A stretch of 15,384 nucleotides of DNA from JBBRLG01 sp038231495 (GTDB taxonomy: Bacteria; Planctomycetota; Planctomycetia; Gemmatales; Gemmataceae), in assembly GCA_038231495.1 (NCBI GenBank), contig JBBRLG010000103.1, forward strand, positions 1 through 15,384, given 5' to 3'. The notes beneath the pieces are model-generated. The model had not been told where the DNA came from, made no database searches, and saw only the letters and a list, made by a program, of their open reading frames with translations. Each line of letters opens with the position of its first letter. Within the stretch, counting starts at the first letter, position 1. A program made the translations under genes and the position numbers. Below, in pieces: positions 7,442 through 14,028 of the stretch.

Positions 7442-9332
7442 CGACGATCCCGGTGTCGGTACACGTCCGGATCAACCGCCCGAAACCCTGCTTGAGCCTG
7501 ATGACCGCCTGCGGCACCTGGTAGTCCAGGAACGGTTGCCCGCCCGCCGCCTCGATCGCCTCTTGCCGGGCCGCCAGCACCGGCCGGTCCGGTACCGCGA
7601 ACGGCAGCTTAGTAATGATCACGTTCGACAGCGCGTCGCCCGGCACGTCCACCCCCTGCCAAAAGCTGTCCACGCCGAACAGCACCGCCCGCTCCGTCGT
7701 GCGGAAGCGCTCCAGCATTTGCGACCGCGGCACGCCGTCACTCTGGCTAATCAAGGTGTAGCCGTTCTTGTTGCACCACGGCTGCAACCGCGCCGCGGCT
7801 TTCTGCATCATCTGATAGCTCGTGAACAGGACGAACGCGCGGCCCTGGGTGCGCTCGACGTATTCCGGAATCTTGGCCAGGACGGCTTCCTCGTAGGCGG
7901 CGGGGTTGGCCGACGGGTCAGGCATCTGCTTGAACAGGTGCAGCTCGACCTGTTCGCGATAGTTGAACGGGCTGCCGAGTGGTAGCGTCGTCGAGTCCTC
8001 GAAACCGAGCCGTTCCTGAAAGTGCCGAAAGCCCGCACGGCCGCCGGCGCTGAGGGTTGCGCTCGTCATCACCACCGTCGGCACCTTGCTATAAAGGTGT
8101 TCGCGCAGGGCGGGGCCGACGTTGATCGGGGCGCTAACCAGGTCGATCCGCTGCGAACGGCCGGCGGTTGACTCGACCCAATAAACCTGTCCGGGCAGCA
8201 ACTGGCCGAGCCACTGCGTTATGCCGAGGATCGTTTGCCGAATGCGGTCGGAAACGGCGGTGTACTCGATCTTTTGCTCGTCGTCCATATCCTTCGTCAC
8301 GGCGTCGATGTGCGTGGCCAGCTTTTTCAGTTCCTCGCTCAGCACGTCCGGCACAATGTCGGGTTGTTGCACGCGCAAGGAATCGGAGGCTTGCCGCTGC
8401 CCGGCGCGGCCGCCGCGCGGCTGCCGCAGCATCCACAACTCGACCGATTGAAAGAACTGTTCGCTCGCCAGGCGGGCGCGTTCCACCTGCGTTGCCGCTG
8501 CGGTCGAGCCGACGTAGGCCAACAGACCGCGCTGCGAACGGCGGTTGAAGAGCTTGTTGAACAGGTATTCGAGGGTGCCGCGGCCGACCTGGATGCCGAG
8601 GTGGTCGGACGCCACGTCTTCGAGCGTGTGCGCCTCGTCGAAAACGACGACCTGGTAGTCGGGCAACAGGCTCGCCCCCTCGCGGCGCAGGGCCAGGTCG
8701 CTGAAGAACAGGGCGTGGTTGACCACGAGGATTTGTGCCGCAAACATCTGCTTGCGCGCCTTGAAGTAGAAGCATTTGCCGTAGTCGGGGCACGCGCGCC
8801 CCAGGCAGTTGCCGCTGTCGCTCTCGACCAGGTCCCAGACGGCGGGTGCCGGTTGAAAGCTCAAATCGCTCCGGCTGCCGTCGTGCGTCTGGCGCGACCA
8901 GCGGCCGATCTGTTGCAACTGCTCGCCGGTCGTCGGCTCGGCGAGCAAGGCCAGCGCCTTCTGCTGCGCACCGCGCAGCCGCCGCAGGCTGAGGTAATTG
9001 GACCGGCCCTTGACCAGCGTGGCGGTGAACGGCGTCGGCATTATGCTTTGCAGAAAGGGCAAATCCTTGCGGATGAGTTGTTCCTGCAAGCTGATCGTAT
9101 GTGTGGAGACGACGACCCGGCAATCCTTGGTCTTACTGGCGGCGAGGATGGCGGGTACGAGGTATGCGAAGCTCTTGCCGACGCCGGTGCCCGCCTCGAC
9201 CATCAGATGGTGTTTGCCGGCGATGGCATCGGCGACGGCGTCGGCCATTGCCAGTTGTTGCGGCCGCGATTCGTAGTGGCTGAGCCGCTGCGCGATCGCG
9301 CCGGCGGGGCCGAGAATGTCCGCGGGAGTCAT
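7341..9332 (-). CDS. DinG/YoaA-type (XPD-like) superfamily 2 DNA helicase
   Basis: This 663-residue protein is an ATP-dependent DNA helicase of the DinG/XPD group, which acts in DNA repair and in clearing R-loops or stalled forks. Visible motifs in order: Q-like motif RPQQ (23-26), Walker A AGTGVGKS (47-54), STHTISLQEQL (76-86), DEAH box (232-235), the segment DSFWQGVDVPGDALSNVIITKLPF in the second RecA domain, and the arginine-finger motif QGFGRLIR near the C-terminus. In E. coli DinG four cysteines (120, 194, 199, 205) hold a 4Fe-4S cluster. Here Cys176, Cys181 and Cys187 keep the same 5- and 6-residue spacing, but the first ligand, in KGRSNYLSLRRL, is Ser115. There is no exonuclease domain. 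The start is ATG 9332, with no clear ribosome binding site but an extended -10 box about 40 nt upstream. The 3' end overlaps the convergent GH3-like gene. Confidence 0.92.
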   Translation of the reverse strand: MTPADILGPAGAIAQRLSHYESRPQQLAMADAVADAIAGKHHLMVEAGTGVGKSFAYLVPAILAASKTKDCRVVVSTHTISLQEQLIRKDLPFLQSIMPTPFTATLVKGRSNYLSLRRLRGAQQKALALLAEPTTGEQLQQIGRWSRQTHDGSRSDLSFQPAPAVWDLVESDSGNCLGRACPDYGKCFYFKARKQMFAAQILVVNHALFFSDLALRREGASLLPDYQVVVFDEAHTLEDVASDHLGIQVGRGTLEYLFNKLFNRRSQRGLLAYVGSTAAATQVERARLASEQFFQSVELWMLRQPRGGRAGQRQASDSLRVQQPDIVPDVLSEELKKLATHIDAVTKDMDDEQKIEYTAVSDRIRQTILGITQWLGQLLPGQVYWVESTAGRSQRIDLVSAPINVGPALREHLYSKVPTVVMTSATLSAGGRAGFRHFQERLGFEDSTTLPLGSPFNYREQVELHLFKQMPDPSANPAAYEEAVLAKIPEYVERTQGRAFVLFTSYQMMQKAAARLQPWCNKNGYTLISQSDGVPRSQMLERFRTTERAVLFGVDSFWQGVDVPGDALSNVIITKLPFAVPDRPVLAARQEAIEAAGGQPFLDYQVPQAVIRLKQGFGRLIRTCTDTGIVVILDPRVLTKGYGRSFRDALPDCRRFVDGQPVP

Positions 9333-9370
9333 GGGCCGGGGTCCGTGAGACGGGGCGGAATGCGTTCGCT

Positions 9371-9379
9371 ATTCTATCA
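9371..9379 (-). promoter_or_regulatory. extended -10 promoter for the helicase gene
   Basis: The minus strand reads TGATAGAAT (9379 down to 9371), which fits TGn plus TAGAAT, one base from the -10 consensus. No good -35 box is visible. A start near 9364 would give a leader of about 32 nt. The 92-bp gap must also hold the promoter of the divergent gene at 9425, which I could not identify. Confidence 0.45.
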
Positions 9380-9424
9380 GTTTGGCACGCGGGTCGTGGG
9401 ACGGCGGCAGGAAACGAGGGGACG

Positions 9425-9892
9425 ATGTTCTGGCTCTGGCTTACACTCGGCGCGCTGGCGATTTTCCTGCCGCTCGTGACGTGGTGGGTCTTGCTGCGCG
9501 CCGGCAATTACGTCGCCGAAGCCCAAACGCTTTTCGCCCTGCAACGGCCCGAACTCGAACGCGCTTACTTCGCCGCCGCCGCCGCGAGCGGCAAGCCGCG
9601 CGGCCTGCGCTGGCAGGCGCTCGAATGGACGCCCGGCGCGGAGTTCGGCCGCGAGCGCGCGACCGGCCGGCTGACCGCGTTGGTGGGCGTCACGATTCAA
9701 TTTGAAGCTGTTGAGGGCGGCGACATGGAAGGTGTTGCGGCCGTCGGCAACCTCCGCAACGCCTCGGCCGTTTTCTTCTACCATCAGAAGCAATGGCACA
9801 CGACGGGCTTGACGATCTACAACCTGAACCCCGACGAGGCCTTGAACCACTTCAAAAACCAGTACGAACGCCTGCAAGTCAAGGAACTATGA
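9425..9892 (+). CDS. small membrane-anchored hypothetical protein
   Basis: I do not recognise a named family for this 155-residue protein. Residues 3-24 are a strongly hydrophobic helix rich in Trp and Leu (WLWLTLGALAIFLPLVTWW), probably an uncleaved N-terminal anchor because no cleavage motif follows. The remaining ~130 residues are soluble, with a strand-rich middle (TGRLTALVGVTIQFEAVEG, then AVGNLRNASAVFFYHQKQWHTTGLTIYNL) and a helical end (PDEALNHFKNQYERL). The start is well supported: GAGGGGA (9416-9422) lies just before ATG 9425. The gene is divergent from the helicase and converges with the cysteine-rich gene, with stop codons overlapping by 6 nt (9887-9892). It is probably real because of the ribosome binding site, the anchor and tight packing. 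No function can be assigned. Confidence 0.78.
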   Translation: MFWLWLTLGALAIFLPLVTWWVLLRAGNYVAEAQTLFALQRPELERAYFAAAAASGKPRGLRWQALEWTPGAEFGRERATGRLTALVGVTIQFEAVEGGDMEGVAAVGNLRNASAVFFYHQKQWHTTGLTIYNLNPDEALNHFKNQYERLQVKEL

Positions 9893-10264
9893 CATCCCTT
9901 CGGCCTCGCCGCGGAGCCGCTCGCGCACTTCCGGCAGCGGGTATTCGATAATCGGAATCCCCAACGTCGGCAATTCCTGGAGTCGCCGCCAGCCGCGGGT
10001 CACGCGCGTTTCTTCCTCCAGCACGAACGCCGGGTCGAGCATCTCCCTGGCGAAAAAACCCTCGCAGCGCAGGGGGGGGAATGCGGGATCGACAACGTAC
10101 TGAGCCAAAGACGGGTTGCAGCGGACGTGGCGTTCGGGCAAAAGGTGCAGTTGTTCGGGCGGCACTTCGCCGAGGACGAAGCGCAGGTACAGGTCGGAGT
10201 CGGTAATCTCGGCCACCTCCTGGCCGCACACCTCACACAGATACCCTTGCTCGCACCGGGCCAT
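9887..10264 (-). CDS. small cysteine-rich hypothetical protein, planctomycete type
   Basis: This 125-residue protein begins MARCEQGYLCEVCGQEV. Cys4, Cys10 and Cys13 are followed by Cys49 (RHVRCNP) and Cys67 (PLRCEGF), so a small zinc-binding fold is plausible but not shown. No signal peptide or membrane segment is present. From memory, similar proteins with the same CEVCGQ opening and an RHVRCNPSLAQ-like core occur across planctomycetes with no assigned role. The open frame continues upstream to 10315, but those codons (ATSVFRVFRG) come from the palindromic repeat, so I start at ATG 10264. The ribosome binding site there is weak (GAGCG). The gene lies downstream of sppA in the same orientation but is separated from it by the 241-bp palindromic block, so co-transcription is doubtful. 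The 3' end overlaps the convergent neighbour by 6 nt. Confidence 0.78.
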   Translation of the reverse strand: MARCEQGYLCEVCGQEVAEITDSDLYLRFVLGEVPPEQLHLLPERHVRCNPSLAQYVVDPAFPPLRCEGFFAREMLDPAFVLEEETRVTRGWRRLQELPTLGIPIIEYPLPEVRERLRGEAEGMS

Positions 10265-10303
10265 TGGTTCGCTCGTGAGTAAACCACGGAATACACGGAA
10301 AAC

Positions 10304-10391
10304 AGACGTAGCCACAAGCGGCCCGCTTGTCGGCTGGCACGCCGGCTGCGTTGGCCGCAGTCCAGCCAGCGGGCCGCTTGCGGCTACGTCT
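10304..10391. repeat. palindromic repeat unit, copy 1
   Basis: This is an 88-bp unit with near-perfect inverted ends (AGACGTAGCC to GGCTACGTCT). Its interior can fold into a smaller hairpin, CTGCG with CGCAG around position 10350. It contains the 13-mer GCCGCTTGCGGCT at 10373-10385. Confidence 0.82.
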
Positions 10392-10397
10392 TTTTAA

Positions 10398-10489
10398 AGA
10401 CGTAGCCACAAGCGGCCCGCTTGTCGGCTGGCACGCCGGCTGCGTTGGCCGCAGTCCAGCCAGCAAGCGGGCCGCTTGCGGCTACGTCT
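10398..10489. repeat. palindromic repeat unit, copy 2
   Basis: This 92-bp unit is identical to copy 1 except for a 4-base insertion (AAGC) in the right arm, which makes that arm a better match to the left one. The 13-mer GCCGCTTGCGGCT is at 10471-10483. A T6 run follows at 10489-10494, as expected of a terminator on the plus strand. Confidence 0.82.
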
Positions 10490-10528
10490 TTTTTCCGTGT
10501 TTTCCGTGTATTCCGTGGTTTTATCGTT

Positions 10529-12328
10529 TTAACGTACGTCGATCTTGTAAGGAGCCATCAGCCACGCCGGTTCGCCGCGCAGTTGCAACAGCCCCTCGAT
10601 GCCGCTGAGTTTGCGGTTCAACTCCGGCACCTCGCGCAACAGTTGCAGGGTCCGCAGTTCCGGACTGCTGAGCTTCGAGTCGCCCTTCATGTCGAGGATC
10701 GATTCGACCAGGCTCCGCGCCTTCGGCAGCGCCAGAATTTCCAGCTCCTTGCCCTCCGGAATGCCGGCCTGCTTCTTCGCCTCGGCCAGCGCGTCTTCCA
10801 AGGTGCCGAGTTCGTCGATCAGGCCGTTCTCCTTCGCCTGCCGGCCCGTCCAGATGCGGCCGCCGGCCAGCTTTTCGAGCTGGGCGCGGGTCATGTCCTT
10901 GCCCGCCTTCTTGCGGCCCTCGATTGCCTTGTCGAGAAACTGGTCGTAAACGTCGTGCATGAACGCCGACATCGCCGCCCGCTCGCTGTTGGAAAACTTG
11001 GTGTCCATCGACAGGATGTTGGCGTTGGCGCCGCGGCTAATAACCTCGGTCTTGAGGCCGATCTTGTCGTACACCTTGGCAAAAGTCATCTTGCCGCCGA
11101 AGACGCCGATGGAGCCGGTCAGCGTGCCCGGATCGGCGAAAATCTTGCTGCTGCACATGCAGATGTAGTAGCCGCCGCTGGCCGCCACGTCGCCCATACT
11201 GGCCACGACCGGCTTTTTGCACCGCTTCAACTCGCTCCAAATAAGGTCGCTGGCGAACGCCGAGCCGCCGGGACTGTCCACGCGCAAGACGATAGCTTTT
11301 ACACTGGCATCCTCCTCCGCCTGGCGAATCGCCTCGATCATCGATTGCGCACCGCAGGAGGCACCGCCCAAAATGCTCTGGCCGCTCTTGCCGCTGTTAA
11401 TCGCGCCGGTGGCATAAATGACCGCGATTTTCGGCTTGTTGGAAAAACTGATCTTCGGCGGGGCCAGCAGCTTCATCATCAGCTTGGTGATGTCGATCTC
11501 CTCCGCCTTGGCCTGGCCGTAGTTCTTCACGACCGTCACCTTGTCGGCCTTGAGTGCGGTCTTGATTTCGGTGCTGTAATTGTCCTCGTAGGCCACGCGG
11601 TCGATGAGGCCGGCCTTGAGCGCGGCCTTGGGCGTGTACGGCCCCTGATCGATCAGCTTTTTCACCTGATCGGCAGTGAATTTCTTGTCGGCCCGGCCTT
11701 TGACGATGCGGTCGATAATGCCATGTTCAAAACGGTCGTCGAGGACGCCGGTGAGTTGTTTGCGGCTGGCGTCGCTCATCTTCGTGGAGGTGAACGGCTC
11801 GACGGCGGACTTGGCCTCGCCCATCCGCAGGAAGTCGGCCTCGACGCCGACGTAGTCCAGCAACTCCTTGTAGAAGGTCACTTCGGCGCTCAGGCCGTTG
11901 AGCATGATGAGGCCCGACTCGGGCGCGCACACTTCGTCGCAGGCCAGCGCGAGGAGGTAGTCTTTCTGCTCGCCCGATTGCAGAAACGCATAGACCTTCT
12001 TGCCACTTTTGCGGAAGTCGGCGATAGCCTCGGTCAGTTCGTCGAGCTTCGCCCAGCCGACGCTGAGACCGTCGAGTTCGAGGTACAGGGCGTGGACGGC
12101 CTTGTCGTTCTTGGCCTTCTTGATGCGGTCGAGCTTCATCTTGAAGGTCTCGCCCATGACGCCGCCGAGGAAGGAGTCTTCCGCGGGCGCGCTTTCTTCG
12201 GGGTTGCCGGACAGCTTGATGTGGGCGAGGCTTTTAACGATGTCGCCGGCGGCGCGGGCGGGTTGCAGCGGCACGGCCAGTACGACGACCGCCAGGGCCG
12301 GCACTATCCAGGCGCGGGGGGTAAACAT
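10529..12328 (-). CDS. sppA: SppA-type signal peptide peptidase (S49 serine protease)
   Basis: This 599-residue protein is a double-domain protease IV/SppA of family S49, which degrades signal peptides left in or near the membrane. The N-terminus (MFTPRAWIVPALAVVVLAVPLQPARA) is a signal peptide or anchor. As in E. coli SppA, the catalytic residues lie in different repeats: Lys173 in MGEAKSAVEPF of the first domain and Ser384 in GDVAASGGYY of the second. VLRVDSPGGSAFASDLIWSEL and ADPGTLTGSIGVFGGK are typical of the second domain. The open frame has two nearby ATGs, 12334 and 12328. AAGGAG (12336-12341) is only 1 nt from the first but 7 nt from the second, so I choose 12328. A strong promoter lies upstream. 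The gene is divergent from the CubicO-like gene and ends 8 bp from the palindromic block. The C-terminal ~80 residues after EGKELEILALPKA have no clear family match. Confidence 0.93.
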   Translation of the reverse strand: MFTPRAWIVPALAVVVLAVPLQPARAAGDIVKSLAHIKLSGNPEESAPAEDSFLGGVMGETFKMKLDRIKKAKNDKAVHALYLELDGLSVGWAKLDELTEAIADFRKSGKKVYAFLQSGEQKDYLLALACDEVCAPESGLIMLNGLSAEVTFYKELLDYVGVEADFLRMGEAKSAVEPFTSTKMSDASRKQLTGVLDDRFEHGIIDRIVKGRADKKFTADQVKKLIDQGPYTPKAALKAGLIDRVAYEDNYSTEIKTALKADKVTVVKNYGQAKAEEIDITKLMMKLLAPPKISFSNKPKIAVIYATGAINSGKSGQSILGGASCGAQSMIEAIRQAEEDASVKAIVLRVDSPGGSAFASDLIWSELKRCKKPVVASMGDVAASGGYYICMCSSKIFADPGTLTGSIGVFGGKMTFAKVYDKIGLKTEVISRGANANILSMDTKFSNSERAAMSAFMHDVYDQFLDKAIEGRKKAGKDMTRAQLEKLAGGRIWTGRQAKENGLIDELGTLEDALAEAKKQAGIPEGKELEILALPKARSLVESILDMKGDSKLSSPELRTLQLLREVPELNRKLSGIEGLLQLRGEPAWLMAPYKIDVR

Positions 12329-12335
12329 GCGCATT

Positions 12336-12341
12336 CTCCTT
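12336..12341 (-). promoter_or_regulatory. Shine-Dalgarno site choosing the second ATG of sppA
   Basis: AAGGAG on the minus strand is 1 nt from ATG 12334, too close to use, and 7 nt from ATG 12328, which is ideal. The shorter protein loses only Met-Arg. Confidence 0.7.
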
Positions 12342-12388
12342 GCGAGGTATCGCGGAGGGGTTCCAACGACTTGGCTACGATACAGCGG

Positions 12389-12417
12389 AGTCTAGGGGAA
12401 CCGCGGCAGGGTGTCAA
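12389..12417 (-). promoter_or_regulatory. sigma70-type promoter of sppA
   Basis: On the minus strand a consensus -35 TTGACA (12417-12412) is followed after 17 nt by TAGACT (12394-12389), four of six bases matching the -10 consensus. Transcription would start near 12382, about 54 nt before the ATG. The divergent CubicO-like gene begins on the other side, and I see no equally good promoter for it. Confidence 0.7.
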
Positions 12418-12471
12418 GAAAACCAGAGCTTCCGCGCAAGCTGGACGGCGGGTAGAGTTATCGTTGGGAGC

Positions 12472-12490
12472 GCAAAGCCGCAAGCGGCAA
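12472..12490. repeat. left arm of 19-bp inverted repeat flanking the CubicO-like gene
   Basis: The 19 bases starting GCAAAGCCGCAAGCGG are the exact reverse complement of 13989-14007, on the other side of the gene. The arm contains the reverse complement of the 13-mer GCCGCTTGCGGCT that also occurs in the palindromic block. It sits just before the ribosome binding site (AGAGG, 12491-12495), so it would be in the mRNA leader. Confidence 0.75.
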
Positions 12491-12502
12491 AGAGGTACAC
12501 GA

Positions 12503-13987
12503 ATGCGACACTTATTGTGGCTAATGCTTGGCTCTTTGCCCGCGCCGGCGCACGCCGCCGACGCCGGCGCGATCGACGCCCTGGTCCGCGAGGCGCTGAA
12601 AGCATGGGAAGTCCCCGGCGTCGCCGTGGTCGTGGTGCGCGGCGACGACGTACTCTACCTGAAAGGCCACGGCGTCCGCGCCCTCGACGGCAAGGATCCG
12701 GTCACTCCGGATACGTTGTTTCCGCTGGCTTCCTGTTCCAAGGCGTTCACGACGACCGCAATGGCGATGCTCGTCGATGACGGCAAGTTGGCGTGGGACG
12801 ATGCGGTGCGCAAGCACGTCGCGTCGTTCCACCTGGCGGACCCGCTCGCCGACCGCGACGTGGCTTTGCGCGACCTCGTGTGCCATCGCACCGGTTTGCG
12901 CGGCCACGACCTGCTGTGGTATCACGCCCCCTGGACGCCGGAGGAATGCGTCCGCCGGGCCGGCTTGCTGCCGCTCGATCAGCCGTTTCGGACGCGCATG
13001 CAGTACCAGAGCACGATGTTCACGGCCGCCGGCCTTGCCGTCAGCTCCGCGGCGGGCAAGCCGTGGGACCAGTTCGTGCGCGAACGCATCCTCGAACCGC
13101 TCGACCTGAAGTCGGTCGTGTTCACGTCGAAGGAGGCCGAGAAAACGGCGGACCGCGCGTCGGGCCACCGCCGCAACCGCCTCGCTCATCCGGAGGCGCT
13201 GCCGGCTTACCGGTTCGAGTACGCCGACGCCGCGCTGTCGGCCCACGCCAGCGCCCGCGATCTGGGTAAATGGCTGCAATTTCAACTCGGCGACGGCACC
13301 AACGGCACGAAGCGCCTCGTTTCGCAGGCCAACCTGGCCGAGACGCATACGCCGCAGATGGTCATTCGCCTCGAAGGCATGGACAGGGAGTTGCACACGG
13401 AAACGACGCAAATGAGTTACGGCATGGCGTGGGTGGTCCACGACTACCGCGGCGAGCAGGTGCTTTCGCACGGCGGCGTCATCGACGGCATCCGCGTGCA
13501 ACTGACGCTGGTGCCGAAGAAGAAAATCGGCATCGCGGTCCTCTGCAATTTGCACCGCACCTACATGACCCAGGCGCTGACCAACAGCCTCCTCGACCAC
13601 TTGCTCGCCGCGCCGAAGAAAGACTGGAACGCCCACGTGCAAACGGTGGCGCGGAAGTACGAGGAGCAAGCCGCCGAGAATCTGAAAAAAGAGATCGCTA
13701 AAAGGCACAACGACACGAAGCCGTCGCGCGAGTTGGCCGCGTACGCGGGGAACTACGACCACCCCGCCTACGGCACGGTGCGCGTCGCGCTGGAGCGCGG
13801 GCAACTGGTGTGGACGTGGAACCGCCTCGGCGGGCCGCTGGAGCATTTCAACTACGACACGTTCGTGCTGCGCGACGAGACGCTGCAGGAGCCATTCGTG
13901 CAGTTCGCGCCGGAAGCGGACGGCAAGGTCGCCGTGATGAAGGTAGCTGGCGCGCTGGGCGTCGAGTTCAAGCGGAAAGACAAGTGA
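12503..13987 (+). CDS. exported CubicO/class C beta-lactamase-like serine hydrolase with DUF3471
   Basis: This 494-residue protein is a serine beta-lactamase-fold hydrolase (CubicO, AmpC and esterase group). The start is ATG 12503, with AGAGG (12491-12495) 7 nt upstream; the open frame continues upstream only as antisense to sppA. Residues 1-18 form a short signal peptide (cleavage near AHA/AD). The catalytic SxxK is Ser77-Cys-Ser-Lys80 (SCSK). The usual YxN motif appears as Tyr168-Gln-Ser170 (YQSTMFTAAG), so the Asn is replaced. The third motif is His323-Gly-Gly325 (LSHGGVIDGI), as in esterase and peptidase relatives. A DUF3471-like C-terminal domain (about 408-492, ELAAYAGNYDHPAYGTVRV) follows a helical linker. 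It is more likely a peptidase, amidase or esterase than an antibiotic-resistance enzyme. No partner gene is nearby, and its promoter is not clear. Confidence 0.93.
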   Translation: MRHLLWLMLGSLPAPAHAADAGAIDALVREALKAWEVPGVAVVVVRGDDVLYLKGHGVRALDGKDPVTPDTLFPLASCSKAFTTTAMAMLVDDGKLAWDDAVRKHVASFHLADPLADRDVALRDLVCHRTGLRGHDLLWYHAPWTPEECVRRAGLLPLDQPFRTRMQYQSTMFTAAGLAVSSAAGKPWDQFVRERILEPLDLKSVVFTSKEAEKTADRASGHRRNRLAHPEALPAYRFEYADAALSAHASARDLGKWLQFQLGDGTNGTKRLVSQANLAETHTPQMVIRLEGMDRELHTETTQMSYGMAWVVHDYRGEQVLSHGGVIDGIRVQLTLVPKKKIGIAVLCNLHRTYMTQALTNSLLDHLLAAPKKDWNAHVQTVARKYEEQAAENLKKEIAKRHNDTKPSRELAAYAGNYDHPAYGTVRVALERGQLVWTWNRLGGPLEHFNYDTFVLRDETLQEPFVQFAPEADGKVAVMKVAGALGVEFKRKDK

Positions 13988-13988
13988 A

Positions 13989-14026
13989 TTGCCGCTTGCG
14001 GCTTTGCAAGCAATTTGCAAAGCCGC
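13989..14026. terminator. probable bidirectional terminator/repeat between convergent genes
   Basis: Within the 41-bp gap between the CubicO-like gene and the zinc-ribbon gene lies a perfect 12-bp stem (13998-14009, GCGGCTTTGCAA, with 14015-14026) around a 5-nt loop. No long T tract follows on either strand, so termination may be inefficient or Rho-assisted. The segment 13989-14007 is also the right arm of the 19-bp inverted repeat flanking the CubicO-like gene. An alternative smaller fold, GCCGC/GCGGC, competes for the same bases. Confidence 0.65.
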
Positions 14027-14028
14027 TC

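Larger units (their letters stand above)
10281..10521. repeat. nested palindromic repeat block (outer 24-bp inverted repeat around two palindromic units)
   Basis: The outer arms are 10281-10304 (starting AAACCACGGAATACACGG) and its exact reverse complement at 10498-10521. Inside lie two direct copies of a palindromic unit, 10304-10391 (88 bp) and 10398-10489 (92 bp). The copies are near identical, and the second carries 4 extra bases (AAGC). Each unit starts AGACGTAGCC and ends GGCTACGTCT. Its ~26-nt ends are inverted repeats of one another with one mismatch. The junction between copies (10380-10406) is itself a 12-bp palindrome around TT. T runs follow each unit on the plus strand, so the block could also terminate transcription. 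No coding is evident, and frames read through it encode only repeat peptides. Confidence 0.85.

Noticed and set aside
8235..9479. 414-codon plus-strand open frame opposite the helicase
   Set aside because: It is antisense to intact helicase motifs and overlaps the well-supported start of the gene at 9425.
10304..10489. Possible CRISPR array from two similar units
   Set aside because: There are only two copies, almost adjacent with a 6-bp gap, no unique spacers, and no cas genes nearby. The units are full palindromes.
10421..12502. Long plus-strand open frame leading into the CubicO-like gene (apparent 1188-residue protein from 10421)
   Set aside because: The first ~690 codons are repeat sequence and the antisense of sppA, with no family features. 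A signal peptide and ribosome binding site mark the true start at 12503.
12521..14020. 499-codon minus-strand open frame opposite the CubicO-like gene
   Set aside because: It is antisense to a well-supported gene, has no ribosome binding site, and its composition is typical of a shadow frame.
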